Notes: generated from the sequence alone by a model not told the origin. DNA of 64,000 nucleotides from Schlesneria paludicola DSM 18645 (GCF_000255655.1 NZ_JH636434.1:2070798-2134797), one strand, 5' to 3'; shown: positions 9,801-19,400, counted from the stretch's first letter. A program made the numbers and translations.

Positions 9801-10067
9801 AGTACGTTCTTCCAGTTGCTTGGCAGGCTTGTCATTCGATCCCGACGAATCGGCGACATACAGCCGTCCCCGTTCGTCAAAATCGGCGGTGATCGGCCGG
9901 TTGACCAGCGGCGCGGCGGCAACCGCTTCGATCTCGAAGCCATCGGGCAATGTGAACGTGTGCCCGTTCAGTTGAACTTCGGCCGCAGGCGTATTGCCTG
10001 TAGCACCAAGAAATAGCAGGCTGACTACCAAGGCGTAATCAACACGGATTGCAGAAACGCAAACCAT
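6879..10067 (-). CDS. PVC-type cytochrome c / beta-propeller protein with HEAT repeats
   Basis: A 1062-residue exported protein with a signal peptide at 1-28. Residues about 35-415 form a soluble glucose-dehydrogenase-like beta-propeller of the 'membrane-bound dehydrogenase' PVC family (FTLPDGFEIEAVA, ADFDERGRLYVAD, EDTDGDGRFDKSVVFAD). Residues about 430-880 are HEAT-like helices. The C-terminus is a haem-binding domain with CSACH at 941-945 and a likely axial Met at about 1038 (IMPAGLD). These proteins are abundant in planctomycetes and are thought to oxidise carbohydrates or other exported substrates and pass electrons on. The substrate is unknown. The length and domain order are normal for the family. 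Confidence 0.9.
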   Translation of the reverse strand: MVCVSAIRVDYALVVSLLFLGATGNTPAAEVQLNGHTFTLPDGFEIEAVAAAPLVNRPITADFDERGRLYVADSSGSNDKPAKQLEERTHRIVRLEDTDGDGRFDKSVVFADKMMFPEGTLWYDGSLYVSAPPSIWKLTDTDGDGVADQRVEWFEGKTLTGCANDLHGPYLGLDGWIYWCKGAFAEQTYLQLPKAVRTSSDPKDATVKLEPRTLVSKAAHIFRRKADGTGIVESVMAGGMDNPVDVAFMPTGERIFTTTFLQHPGGGLRDGLIHAIYGGVYGKNHGVINSHPRTGELMPSLVHMGPAAPCGLTCYESAVFGNDYRDNLFACQFNMHKVSRHVLEPEGASYKPTTTDFLVSSNLDFHPTDIQEDADGSLVVCDTGGWYTMCCPTSQLTKPDILGAIYRVRRIGAVRVADARGQKLDWKGPSTAELVSRLADSRPAVVTSAIQLLAKQGVVAIPELTKAVKDSKNPDVRRNAVWTLTRIEHPQARTLVRNAISDPQLTVRLAALNSVSLWRDQDALSSLTTCLGDDSLQIRRVAAEALGRLESELAIPRLLELAAKLPSDRILEHSVTYALIEIGKSLELPTAPALNKPVSPSLQRVVAIANDQMPGGKVDPQQVVPWLTSKEPLLKETALWLVGRHADWGDALAGYLRFRLQSPGLSEDEQLELVRQLAQFAGDASIQQLIASHVAASVPGGTKDSRRIVLEAMRTSALKEMPIGWIEPLTGVLIESDAALVPIAIGTVRAIPIKGATDDLRVALLKIASNHALSEPVRVEALAAIPDGVALPAAEHFQLLADSLREEASVSTRSAAVEAFVKSKLDTTPLAMLVDSIPLVGPLELNRLLSAFEHCTDEGIGMKLIAALKRSPVLTSLRVDAVKLKLAKFPTSVQAAAEELYTAINVEAGRQQEKLNEMMASLSEGDIRRGQLVFNSQKAACSACHAMGYMGGNIGPDLSRIGKIRTERDLLEAVVFPSVSFVRSYEPILVLTQSGKQFNGLIRKESPDEITLATGAKEEVRILRSDIEEIRPSTVSIMPAGLDTQLTKQQIADLIAFLKAKQ

Positions 10068-10481
10068 CAGACAATTCCTTCATCAACAGAACCGGCCCGA
10101 TCACAACCACGAATCAGAAGCTTACTCTTTCCAATCTGACGAGAAAACCGACGCAACGGAAGGCATCACGCGAAAGCAAGCTGGCCAATGCATCAGAGCC
10201 GTTTGTGAAACATCGTCGCGGCAAAGTGCCGAAAATCACGCTCGACGACAACGAATCCACAGGGGATATCCCATGCCGACAATGGCGCGAACCAGGAACT
10301 GGCCACGAGCAGTCAACCCCGAGCGATGCCGCAATTCGCCTCACACGTCGACGTTCGCGAGTCAATTTCCTCCCGCACGGGGCGCACCACGGCTATAATT
10401 CTGCACGTCGATCCCGGGACAACTCGAGGATTCTCAATGGGACTCGAGATGGTTCGCGCATGTGAATGAGGTAATTTCAGT
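10068..10481. other. Divergent intergenic region between cytochrome and nfeD-like genes
   Basis: A 414-bp spacer between two divergently transcribed genes. It should contain both promoters, but only the TATAAT at 10394-10399 facing the nfeD-like gene is recognisable. No coding sequence is supported. Confidence 0.5.
10394..10399 (+). promoter_or_regulatory. Candidate -10 box of the nfeD-like gene
   Basis: TATAAT lies 82 bp before the start codon, in the context GGCTATAATTC, which also precedes the DUF1559 gene (37421-37432). No good -35 box lies 16-18 bp upstream, so the assignment rests on the -10 match and its recurrence. Confidence 0.35.
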
Positions 10482-12713
10482 ATGCATGGTTCTGACAGAA
10501 ATCGCTTCCCTTTCGAAATTGGCCGGTGCTGGATTGCGGCCATTCCGTTGTGTTTTTTAGCCCTGACGGTCAGCGCCGCAGACGAAGCGCCTGCCGCCAA
10601 GATCCCCGCCGGTCAATTCGTCACCGTCACGAGCCCAATCGATGATGTCGTGTTTAATCGCATCTCGACGACTGCTCTCAAGCTGCAGCATCTGGCCCTG
10701 CAAGAAGGACGCCCCGCAGTTCTGGTCCTGCAGATCGAGCCTGGAACCAGTCAGTTCCATCATGCTCAGGGGTTGGCACGGTTTCTGACATCCGCACAAG
10801 TGTCGAACCTGACGACGGTCGCCTGGCTTCCCGCCACGGTCACAGGTCCGAATGTGCTTGTGGCGCTGGCCTGTAAGCAGATCGTGATGCACCCCGATGC
10901 CGAACTCGGTGACATCGGTCGCGGCAAACCGCTCGACCCCGAAGAGCAGCAGGCTGTGCTCGCCCTCGCCCAAAAGCGACACAACATGAAAATCAATTCC
11001 GCCATCGTACGCGGCATGATGGACAAGTCTCAGCAGTTGCTTCGCATTCGGATGCGCCGCACGGAAGACAACAAAGAAGAACTCGAATCCCGCGTCGTGA
11101 CGAAGGACGAATTCGAAACGCTGCGCGCAACCGCGATCAATATCGACAATGTCGAAGTCGTCAAAGAAGCAGGAATGGTCGGCCTGTTTCGCGGCAGTAC
11201 CGCTCGATCTCTGGATATTCTCGTCGCACAAACGGCCGAGACGCGTCTGGACGTGGCGACTCATTACGGCCTGCCACGCGAGGCGCTGCGTGAAATCGCG
11301 ACGGAAAAAGAAAATAAAAAAGTGCGCCTGATCAAAATGGAAGGAGTGATCGACCACCTGCAGGAAGGGTTCCTGCTCAGACAAATCGAGCGTGCGGTCC
11401 GCGACGAATCACAGGCGATCGTCTTCCAAATTGATTCCCCTGGTGGCCTGCTGTCCTCAAGCACGCAACTCGCCAATGCCATCGCCGATCTTCAAGAATC
11501 CAAGATCCGAACAATCGCTTATATCGAACGTGAAGCGATCAACGGTGCGGCGATCGTGGCACTCGGCTGCGACGAGATCTTCATGTTGCCCGACGCCAAG
11601 ATTGGTGATGCGGGGCCTATTGAAATCCAACCAGGACGCCTGTTTGAGCGTGCCCCCGAAAAGATTCTGAGTCAACTCAAAGCCGAATTGCGTCTATTGG
11701 CGGAAAAGAAGCACCGTCCGATCGCCATCTGCGAGGCGATGGCCGACCGCTTGATGAAGGTCTATCAGGTCACACATCGCGATAACGGCCGGGTCTGGTT
11801 CATGAGCGAACCCGAAATTCATGCCGCCAATGGAGAATGGATTCAGGGCCCGCTGCTCCGGGAAACGACTGGTGAGCTTTTGTTTACTGCGACCGGATCG
11901 CGAGCCCACGAACTGAAGATTGCCGAATCGCCTGTCAACGATCTCGACGACTTGAAGGCACGAATTGGAGTCCCGGCCGGTATCCGACTCATTCCAGTCG
12001 AAAAAACGTGGGTCGATCGACTCGTTTTTGTCCTGAACCAGCAGCCAATGGTCGTCCTGATGATCACGATGGGAATTGCGCTCATTTATCTCGAGCTGCA
12101 TTTCATGACGGGCATCCTCGGGATTCTGTCGGTCCTCTGCTTTTCGTTGTTCTTCTGGAGCAACTTCATGGGAGGTACCGCAGGCTGGCTGGAAGTCGTG
12201 TTGTTCCTGCTGGGAGTGGGATGCCTGGCGCTCGAGATCTTTGTCGTTCCAGGCTTTGGTGTCTTTGGAGTTTCCGGGATTCTGCTTGTTCTGGCGTCAC
12301 TGGTGATGGCATGTCACTCATGGTCGTTCGACCTTATGAGCAACATGGAGGAACTCGCCTGGCACACAGGACAAGTCATTCTCTCAATGGGGCTTGTGAC
12401 GATTATCATGCTGCTGATTGCTCGAATTCTGCCGGCAATTCCCGGATGGGAGTCGATGGTGCTGGCACCGCCAGGTTCGGGCGTCGACGAGCCGCGGCTA
12501 CGGCTGGCAACGGCCTCGTCATCATCAGCCCAGACAGGTGAGATCGCGATCGGACAGCGGGGAATCGCCATGACAATGCTTCGCCCGGCGGGTAAAGCAC
12601 GATTCGACAATCGAGTGATCGACGTGATCAGCGACGGCCCCTTTATCACGGCCGAGAGCGAAATTGAAGTCGTGGAACTGGCCGGGAATCGGATCGTCGT
12701 CCGGAGCGCCTGA
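10482..12713 (+). CDS. NfeD-family membrane protein with two degenerate ClpP-like domains
   Basis: A 743-residue protein with a signal peptide at 1-33. Residues 48-150 and 285-460 are two ClpP/SppA-like folds. The second has the NfeD signature IDSPGG (about 317-322) and GCDEIFMLPDAKIGDAG. At the nucleophile position, family members read ASAGA, while this protein reads INGAA (Asn354 in place of Ser). In the first fold the equivalent position is Gly122. Both domains are therefore predicted to lack serine peptidase activity. Residues about 515-650 hold several membrane helices, and the C-terminus (665-743) is the OB-like NfeD domain (GQRGIAMTMLRPAGKARF, VVELAGNRIVVR). The usual partner gene (flotillin/SPFH) is not adjacent. 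Role probably in membrane-microdomain or quality-control functions. Confidence 0.85.
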   Translation: MHGSDRNRFPFEIGRCWIAAIPLCFLALTVSAADEAPAAKIPAGQFVTVTSPIDDVVFNRISTTALKLQHLALQEGRPAVLVLQIEPGTSQFHHAQGLARFLTSAQVSNLTTVAWLPATVTGPNVLVALACKQIVMHPDAELGDIGRGKPLDPEEQQAVLALAQKRHNMKINSAIVRGMMDKSQQLLRIRMRRTEDNKEELESRVVTKDEFETLRATAINIDNVEVVKEAGMVGLFRGSTARSLDILVAQTAETRLDVATHYGLPREALREIATEKENKKVRLIKMEGVIDHLQEGFLLRQIERAVRDESQAIVFQIDSPGGLLSSSTQLANAIADLQESKIRTIAYIEREAINGAAIVALGCDEIFMLPDAKIGDAGPIEIQPGRLFERAPEKILSQLKAELRLLAEKKHRPIAICEAMADRLMKVYQVTHRDNGRVWFMSEPEIHAANGEWIQGPLLRETTGELLFTATGSRAHELKIAESPVNDLDDLKARIGVPAGIRLIPVEKTWVDRLVFVLNQQPMVVLMITMGIALIYLELHFMTGILGILSVLCFSLFFWSNFMGGTAGWLEVVLFLLGVGCLALEIFVVPGFGVFGVSGILLVLASLVMACHSWSFDLMSNMEELAWHTGQVILSMGLVTIIMLLIARILPAIPGWESMVLAPPGSGVDEPRLRLATASSSSAQTGEIAIGQRGIAMTMLRPAGKARFDNRVIDVISDGPFITAESEIEVVELAGNRIVVRSA

Positions 12714-13015
12714 AGCATCGAGCAGGAACAGGATTACGCAGGTGTCAGCAAGCTCAATTCGGCACAGGAATTGGAGCGGCGCTTGGAACGAGTCAAATTC
12801 GACACAACACACACAACATATTTCACTTACAGCGAATACGTCGTTTTTCGGCAGAATCGGCACATTCGACTCAAGCTCTCCAACTGCCATTAAAATCAGC
12901 ACTTACGGCGAACGACAGAGTGGCGACTTGATATTCAGTACGACAGAAACGTACAATCCCAAGTCGCCCGCACAGATTGACTCGCCACGAGGACTCTTCC
13001 GTAAGGTGCTTGTTC
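12714..13015 (+). other. Intergenic region upstream of the DksA/TraR-like gene
   Basis: About 300 bp without a supported gene. The only signal found is the candidate promoter at 12928-12957. Confidence 0.5.
12928..12957 (+). promoter_or_regulatory. Candidate sigma-70 promoter for the dksA-lspA genes
   Basis: TTGATA (12928-12933), an 18-bp spacer and TACAAT (12952-12957) lie 58 bp before the start codon at 13016. Both hexamers are one or two bases from consensus. No experiment supports it. Confidence 0.4.
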
Positions 13016-13408
13016 ATGCTAAAAAAGGTTGAGCTGGATGAGTTCAAGAAGCTGCTGCAAGTGCTACGAGCCCGCCTTCGAGGGGACGTGCTGCACCTGA
13101 CCGCAGACGCCTTGGATCGGAACGAAAACGGTTCCGAATCGAAGTCTCCCACCCATCTTGCTGAGTTGGGAACCGAGACTTACGAACAGGAATTTACGCT
13201 TCGACGCGTCGAGAACGAACAAGGAGTTCTCGAAGAGATCGAAGAGGCGTTTGAGCGAATTAAGGACGAGACCTACGGCGTGTGTGCGGGATGCACTGAA
13301 GCGGGACGAGCTCCCGCCAAGTCGATGATCCCGAAAACGCGACTGCGGGAAATCCCTTATGCAAGGAATTGCGTGGAATGCGAACGGAAGCGCGAGCTGA
13401 ATCGATAG
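13016..13408 (+). CDS. DksA/TraR-type C4 zinc-finger protein
   Basis: A 130-residue protein. The ATG at 13016 follows TAAGGTG at a suitable distance; the longer open frame from 12977 has no ribosome binding site. Residues 1-85 form a helical hairpin with acidic residues near the turn (LTADALDR). The zinc finger ligands are Cys90, Cys93, Cys119 and Cys122 (CAGC...CVEC). DksA proteins enter the RNA polymerase secondary channel and, with ppGpp, adjust promoter activity. Shorter TraR/YocK-like relatives look the same, so the precise subgroup is open. The lspA start lies inside the last codons of this gene, so the two are probably co-translated. Confidence 0.85.
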   Translation: MLKKVELDEFKKLLQVLRARLRGDVLHLTADALDRNENGSESKSPTHLAELGTETYEQEFTLRRVENEQGVLEEIEEAFERIKDETYGVCAGCTEAGRAPAKSMIPKTRLREIPYARNCVECERKRELNR

Positions 13409-14019
13409 GCGAGCCCTTGGCTGCTGAATCTGGTTCTGCGCGTCGTACGCCTACCATCTCTTTGACAAAAGGCGACCTTTTCGGACGATATCTGCTTGTC
13501 ACCACACTCATGGCTGCAGGTTCCATCTGGGACCTGTGGTCAAAGTGGTCCGTCTTCCATGATCTGGGTGTTCACGGGGTCAAGCCGGTCTGGAAAGGTT
13601 CGTTTCTTGGAATCGCCGTCAAATTTGACCTGGCCACAACATTCAACCGCGGGGCCCTCTGGGGAATCGGCCAAAATCAGACTTGGCTGTTCGCCAGCTT
13701 AAGCCTTCTGGCAATTGGCGCGATCGTCTACTTTTTATGGACACGCCAAGCGATCGCTTCCTGGTGGTTAACTGTGGCCACAGGCTTACTTCTTGGCGGA
13801 ACTCTCGGTAATCTTTACGATCGACTTGGATTGCACGGCTGGAAAGACGAAAAAGGGCCGGTGTATGCTGTCCGAGACTTCTTGGATTTTGTATTCTTCG
13901 ACGGGAAGTTTGAGTGGGCCACCTTCAACTTCGCCGATGTGTATCTCGTTACTGGAGCCATCATGTTGGTGCTCCAGTCGTTCTGGGTGCCGAGCCCCGA
14001 ACAACCACAGGTAAAATGA
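13378..14019 (+). CDS. lspA: Lipoprotein signal peptidase (signal peptidase II)
   Basis: A 213-residue inner-membrane aspartic peptidase that removes signal peptides from diacylglyceryl-modified prolipoproteins. Four membrane helices are visible, and the catalytic blocks are GGTLGNLYDRLGL (Asp148) and NFADVYLVTG (Asp187), with the substrate-binding FNRGALWGIGQ segment at 89-99. The N-terminal 30 residues are a non-conserved extension. The insert between the two catalytic Asps (HGWKDEKGPVYAVRDFLDFV) is longer than in E. coli LspA, as usual in planctomycetes. The ATG at 13378 overlaps the end of the zinc-finger gene by 31 bp; a TTG at 13369 is also possible. Confidence 0.92.
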   Translation: MRTEARAESIGEPLAAESGSARRTPTISLTKGDLFGRYLLVTTLMAAGSIWDLWSKWSVFHDLGVHGVKPVWKGSFLGIAVKFDLATTFNRGALWGIGQNQTWLFASLSLLAIGAIVYFLWTRQAIASWWLTVATGLLLGGTLGNLYDRLGLHGWKDEKGPVYAVRDFLDFVFFDGKFEWATFNFADVYLVTGAIMLVLQSFWVPSPEQPQVK

Positions 14020-14164
14020 AATTGGCAATTGGTGTCGACAGGACCTCATGTCTGTTGACGGAAGCCAAGCAACTTGCCATCATTTCGCCCTTCGATTTTC
14101 GTATTGGAAGTTCAGCTTAGGTGCGGTCAGTCAGGCGCGGTTCAGTCGCGCGGGAGTTTTTTGC

Positions 14165-14776
14165 ATGGGTCGGTATTCGGGTCCCAAAGGACGTGTCAAT
14201 CGCCGGTTAGGTGCGATGGTGTTTGAAAACGCCGGGGCGGCGCGGGCATTGGAAAAGCGACCGAGCCCGCCCGGTATGGCTGAGCGTCGCCGAAAGCTTT
14301 CAACCTACGGTATGGCTCTGGCCGACAAGCAGAAGATCAAGTACCACTATGGCATGCGTGAAGCGCAGTTGCGACGATATTTCGCCAAGGCACGCGCCCA
14401 AAAGGGTAACACCGGCGATATTCTCCTCGTGATGTGCGAACGCCGCCTGGACAATGTTGTCCGTCGTGCCGGCTTCACCGTCACCCGGCTTCAAGCTCGC
14501 CAGGGGATTGTGCATCGCCACTTCCAGTTGAATGGTAAGACCGTCAACAAGCCTTCGATCTTCGTGGGCCCCGGCGACGTGATCACCCTTCGCAATCGCC
14601 CCAATGTCAAGAAACTCTACCGCGAGATCGTCGACAGCTCGTCGCGTCAGTCGATCGACTGGGTCTCGTTCGACTCGAAGGATCTCGAAGCACGCGTGCA
14701 AGCACTGCCTACGCCACGCGACGCAACGGTTCCACCGATCGAAATCGGCCGTGTCATCGCCTTCATGTCGCGCTGA
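14165..14776 (+). CDS. rpsD: 30S ribosomal protein S4
   Basis: A 203-residue primary 16S rRNA-binding protein that nucleates 30S assembly. It starts MGRYSGPKGRVNRRLG at 14165; the longer frame from 14048 is not conserved. The S4 N-terminal domain covers about 1-90 (KLSTYGMALADKQKIKYHYG, MREAQLRRYF), and the S4 RNA-binding domain about 93-155 (RRLDNVVRRAGF, ARQGIVHRHFQLNG, PGDVI). It stands apart from the alpha operon and follows lspA by 145 bp. It is closed by a strong terminator at 14817-14854. Confidence 0.97.
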   Translation: MGRYSGPKGRVNRRLGAMVFENAGAARALEKRPSPPGMAERRRKLSTYGMALADKQKIKYHYGMREAQLRRYFAKARAQKGNTGDILLVMCERRLDNVVRRAGFTVTRLQARQGIVHRHFQLNGKTVNKPSIFVGPGDVITLRNRPNVKKLYREIVDSSSRQSIDWVSFDSKDLEARVQALPTPRDATVPPIEIGRVIAFMSR

Positions 14777-14816
14777 CCTGGTCTCTGGTGCTTGAAGCCA
14801 CCAGTGTTTGAATACA

Positions 14817-14854
14817 AAACGACCTCCATCCTTGCGGTGGAGGTCGTTTTTTTG
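14817..14854. terminator. Intrinsic terminator after rpsD (probably bidirectional)
   Basis: AACGACCTCCA pairs with TGGAGGTCGTT around a short loop and is followed by seven T residues on the plus strand. On the minus strand the same stem is followed by a shorter T run, so it may also end the mqnD operon arriving from the right. Confidence 0.9.
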
Positions 14855-14963
14855 TTGTCGTCGCAGGTTTCTTTACGTCGTTTTAATTGGAGCTGGCAAA
14901 CAACCCAACTGGACCGCGGCAACATCGATTTGCCGGCACCCGGATTATTCCGCCGTAGATCAT

Positions 14964-15362
14964 TCAGTCACGCGGCAAATGCCCTGCAGAAGACTGAAAG
15001 AACTTCTTCGTACGGGTCTCGGCACCATCCAGCCCACCGGTGTGCTTCAAATCCGACAGGTTTGCGGAACAAATACGGCAGCCGACGACCTCCAGATGAA
15101 ACCGAAGATATTCAGATATGCCATCACCCAGCCGTCCACCGACATACGCAGCCCAAACGCCACGTGGTGGGCAACTGAGACGCTCCCGTCGCCAGAGATT
15201 GCCGACGCTGTATTCACCCTGGTCCTGCGAAGCCAGAAGTGATCGCAACCGAGCTGCGAGAGCCTGATCCTGCCGAAGAGCAATTTCGATCGCCACCGAT
15301 TGCTCGGTGGCCAACTGCTCTTCGACATACGCCAGCAACTCTTCGTCTGTTAGCTCGGGCAT
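14964..15362 (-). CDS. Conserved planctomycete protein, anti-sigma-like N-terminus
   Basis: A 132-residue protein without a membrane helix. The start MPELTDEELLAYVEEQL gives a helix of the kind seen at the head of planctomycete anti-sigma and FecR-like proteins. The middle has EYSVGNLWRRERLSCP and the C-terminal half YLRFHLEVVGCRICSANLSDL. The three cysteines do not form a classical zinc motif. I recognise the family as a conserved planctomycete hypothetical, but know no function. It begins 12 bp after mqnD on the same strand, so the two are likely co-transcribed. Confidence 0.75.
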   Translation of the reverse strand: MPELTDEELLAYVEEQLATEQSVAIEIALRQDQALAARLRSLLASQDQGEYSVGNLWRRERLSCPPRGVWAAYVGGRLGDGISEYLRFHLEVVGCRICSANLSDLKHTGGLDGAETRTKKFFQSSAGHLPRD

Positions 15363-15373
15363 TGTCCGATGCC

Positions 15374-16216
15374 TCAACCGATGAATTCGAGCTGAACGGG
15401 ATGCGGAATAATCTTCGCCTGATAGGCTCGATCGAGCAGCAAGCGAACCGCGTCACGACCGCGCTGACCAAAATCGAGCGTCCAGTCGTTGACGTACATC
15501 CCCACAAACTTGTCCGCCTGGCTGCGATCGAGATCGCGACCAAACTGCAGTGCATAGGCGAGCGATTCAGCGCGATGATCGAGTGCGTATTGAATGCTTT
15601 GCTTCAGCAATGCCGTCACTTCTTCCATCGCCTTTTGACCCAAATCGCGGCGAATGGCATTCCCACCAAGCGGCAACGGCAGGCCCGTATCGTTCATCCA
15701 CCATTTTCCCAGATCGACAATCAGATGCAGCCCGTCGTTCTGATAGGTCAACTGACCTTCGTGGATAATCAGGCCAGCGTCCACTTTTCCTGCCTTCGTC
15801 ACGGCAAGGATCTCGTCAAACGGATAGAAGACGGGCGTGAAATCGTCGCCGAGAGCGAGCTTCAGTGCCAAGTAGGCAGTGGTGAGCTTGCCTGGAATCG
15901 CGATACGTTTGCCACGGAAGTCGTTCAGACTGCCGGGCTGACGCGCCACGATCATTGGACCGTAGTTGTCACCCATGCTACATCCGCAGGCGCACAGCGC
16001 ATATTTGTCCGTGACATAGGCGTACCCATGCAAGCTGACCGCCGTCAGTTCCAATTCGCCGCGAAATGCTCGGTCATTCAGCGTCTGAATGTCTTGCAAC
16101 TGATGGGTAAACTGATATGGCCCAGTTTCGATCTTGTCGTTGGCGAGCGCATGAAACATGAACGCGTCATCAGGATCGGGACTATGGCCAACGCGAATGA
16201 GAGTCTTTTCTGTCAT
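15374..16216 (-). CDS. mqnD: 1,4-dihydroxy-6-naphthoate synthase (futalosine menaquinone pathway)
   Basis: A 280-residue protein of the MqnA/MqnD periplasmic-binding-protein-like fold. The start of the fold reads RVGHSPDPDDAFMFHAL, close to the MqnD signature G-x-S-P-C-P-N-D-T-F-x-F. It also has GKRIAIPGKLTTAYLALKLA, AGLIIHEGQLTY and LPLPLGGNAI. MqnD converts cyclic dehypoxanthinyl-futalosine to 1,4-dihydroxy-6-naphthoate, a late step in menaquinone synthesis. The SPDPDD variant instead of SPCPND may mark a subfamily. The start at 16216 (MTEKTLIRVG) removes a non-conserved extension. Other mqn genes are not in the window. Confidence 0.8.
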   Translation of the reverse strand: MTEKTLIRVGHSPDPDDAFMFHALANDKIETGPYQFTHQLQDIQTLNDRAFRGELELTAVSLHGYAYVTDKYALCACGCSMGDNYGPMIVARQPGSLNDFRGKRIAIPGKLTTAYLALKLALGDDFTPVFYPFDEILAVTKAGKVDAGLIIHEGQLTYQNDGLHLIVDLGKWWMNDTGLPLPLGGNAIRRDLGQKAMEEVTALLKQSIQYALDHRAESLAYALQFGRDLDRSQADKFVGMYVNDWTLDFGQRGRDAVRLLLDRAYQAKIIPHPVQLEFIG

Positions 16217-16468
16217 GGATCGATATCTGGTCATGAGGATGCAAGGTCGCGGACGATGTTCCGCGGAATCACGATGCCTGAATCGTAGTGAGCCAACGGG
16301 AATCTGACCACTGTGTGCGGCAGACGATTCCCGGCAGACGATGAACTCTGAACGGGGGCGTCATCGGCGACAATCCCACGCCCCCGCTGCGCCTGACATA
16401 CAAATTTCGCAAAAGCAGCGATCCTGTTGATACTTAAACGTGTCCGGTGCCGGCAGGCGACGAAACTA

Positions 16469-19400
16469 TTACGCCTTGCCCTTTCGATCGGACGGAGGCT
16501 GCTTCCATTGCTTGAGCTGTTGTCGCAACTCTTTCAAGCTCAACGCGGGCGTTGGCAAATGCAGTTGTGGCTCGGCATCGGGCGTCGAAGTTTCCCCCGA
16601 TTCATGGACACGATTCAGTTCCTCTTCCAGCGTTTTCAACCAAGCGGGAATATCAATCCCTGACCCGGACGTGGTTTTCAAATAGTCTTCCACGGCACGC
16701 TGCAACGATTGAAACGCAGGTGATTCTTCGCGCCCCGACTCTGCATCTTCACAGGCCGGGCGAATTCGGGCGAGCATGTGGTTAACCGATAGCGGTTTCA
16801 CGAACCGTTCTTCCAAATGATTCGCCACTGACGGCATCCGCATTCCGTATTTCTTCTGCAGCGTTTCCAACTGCTGCAGATGCCCATCGGCAATCTCTTC
16901 CGTTTTCAGCGAGAAGACATCTTCCCAAATCGTCGCCGCTTCGGGCTTACCCATCCGCGCCAAGACCTCGTGCGCCACCGAGACAGGCAACATGTTCCAG
17001 GCGTCGCGATCGTAGGTCGTTTCCAGTCGCAGAAAATCGAGCAGTGAATAGAAATGCTCGCCGTAATCCGATTGCGTCGTGGTTGTGTTGTACTCCAGGA
17101 ACCGATCAAATTTTTCCACGACAACCTGGTAGATCAGATTCAGTTGCTCGGCCGCATCGTCACGATCAATCTTGCCGCTGCGCAAGTCGTCGAGCAGCTT
17201 GATGGGATGTAATGGATCTTCGTTCTCTTCGAGATGATCGAGGAACTGCTCGACTCCGCTATGCAGGATCGCGCGGACATTTCCCAACGTCAGCAATCGC
17301 GCATTCAGGATGTACGAGCCGTACGTTTTGACGAACTCGGCCGTCTCTTCCCACAGCGGTTCCACTTTCAGAGCCTCGACCGTCGACAGACGCATCGTAT
17401 TGCTGTGTTCCAGCCATTGCTCGAGATAGTTCTGGACGATCGTACCGACAACGTCAATCAAATCTTCGTCGCTGAATCGACCGCCTTTCCATTCCCCAGA
17501 CGCCTTCACGACACATTCCAGCGTGTGTCGCAATGCGATCCGGAACAGCCGGTCAAATTCGGTCACGGCCATTCCCTTTGGTCGTGACGCACGCTCCATT
17601 TGACGCGCGGTTCTGAGCAGGTGCCAGGTCTCGCGCAGCATGCCCAATTGCGGCAGGTGCGCCAGCAGGAATCGGATCACCATCTGCATCGAACGGGCCG
17701 TCAGAATCTGCTTGGGTTCGCCTCCATGTTCGAGCGGCACGTACAGCAATGGCTTGCTCTGCAGCGACCGGAGCAGTCCAGGCAGCACGCGCCGAACTTC
17801 ATCGGTGTTCCGCTGCATGACACCACGATAGATATCGATAATTCGAACGTCGTCAGCGGTCGACTTCACCGTGTCATCGGCGGGCGACAATGCGCACGCA
17901 AGACACCATTGTGCAGAACGGCAACTGAGCGCCGTCTGAATTGTCGTTTGGATCAGAAACAGCTTCGTCTGAAGTTGCGTGTCGTACTCGACGTTCACGT
18001 CATGCTCGGCAGACGCCTGGCCGATCTCCTGTCTCCAAAGCTGATCGATCAGCGCACCGAGATCCGTCTGAAGATCAATAGAATGTCGCAGCCAATGCCG
18101 CAGCGACTCGGCCTGGGCCTGTTTCAGATCCCGCACGGCGGTTGCTTGTGGATCGGCCGGGACGATTTCGCGTTCGACCGCCAGCGTCGCCCCCATCTGC
18201 CAGAGCTGCGCGATCGTTCGCAAGAATTTGAGCCTCGGCTCCAATTCGCGTTCGATCAATTCGAACTCGGTTTCACGATGAAACGATGGTCGATCGTCCA
18301 TCGTTTCACCTTCCTGCCCGTCGTCCGCACTGTCGCGATAGACAACACCTTCGTAAGCGGCACCGAACAACTCGTTTTCGTCGTCAGATTCGGACTCGTC
18401 ATGATTCGAAGCCGCTTCGTCCTTGCCGCTGGATGATTTCGGTTTGGGCATGTCCTTCAACAGTGACGTGGTGGGAGCCAACCACAATTCGCCCGCGTTG
18501 GCTTCGAGGTAGTCAAACATTCGACGAATGAGCGGCCAGGGATCATCCTTGGCGGTTGCCCCTTTCTCGACGACGATCCCCATCCACCAGAGCAACAGGT
18601 CTTCGAATGACATGTGCCCCGCATCCAGACCGACCTCTTCCTGTTGGCTGAGCCACTGCATCAGCAGTCCCAGTGCCGCGACCGTGTCCCGGCGTTCCAG
18701 CAGGGCCGAAACAACTTGCGCGTACGCCTTCGCTGTGTCGAACTGTTCGACGTGCGCTCGCCAGAACTGAATATCACCAGCAGATTCGCCAGCCGTTCGC
18801 CATTCCGAGAGAGCTTCCGCAACATGTGAGGCGGAATCCAGGCTTTCGCGGGCGGCGACGCGCGGCAGATCATTCACGGTCGACGAGCCGAACTTGTCCC
18901 AGAACTCGGCCAACGCTTCATACCTGACGGAAATCATCGCGGCCAACTTGGTTTCGCCACGTGCCGCCGCCTCTTCCCACGTTCGCGTGTAGGCATCCAG
19001 CAGCGCATCCATCATGTGCAGCAGAATTTCGATCCGCTGATCAGGCACGCTGTCTTCGCGCGACGAGAACAACGGGAAAAGTCCTTGAAAACCAAGAATA
19101 TTCCAGGGATCGACCAGCGCCCCGCACTCGATCCCGCGATGCAGATAGTCTTCCGCCTCACCCAGCAATTTCGCGGCGTCGACGATCTTGCCCATCTCGA
19201 CGATCCGCCGGGCGCCATGGACGCGACAGAGCACTTCACATTCAAAGCGAGCGGACGCACAGGGGATAATTGCCGCCTGCCGAAGACTGGCTTCGGCATA
19301 GCCCATACGTGCAAACAGGTGCGCCAATTGCCGACGCTGAACCTGCTGGGTTCCGTAGTTCGCCAGATACATGTTCAGCGACTGTCGAACGTGACCAAAT

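Noticed and set aside
15239-16288. Long plus-strand open frame of 349 codons
   Set aside because: It is the antisense shadow of mqnD and its partner, with no family features. The same applies to long frames at 9060-10016, 19490-20698 and 21820-23106.
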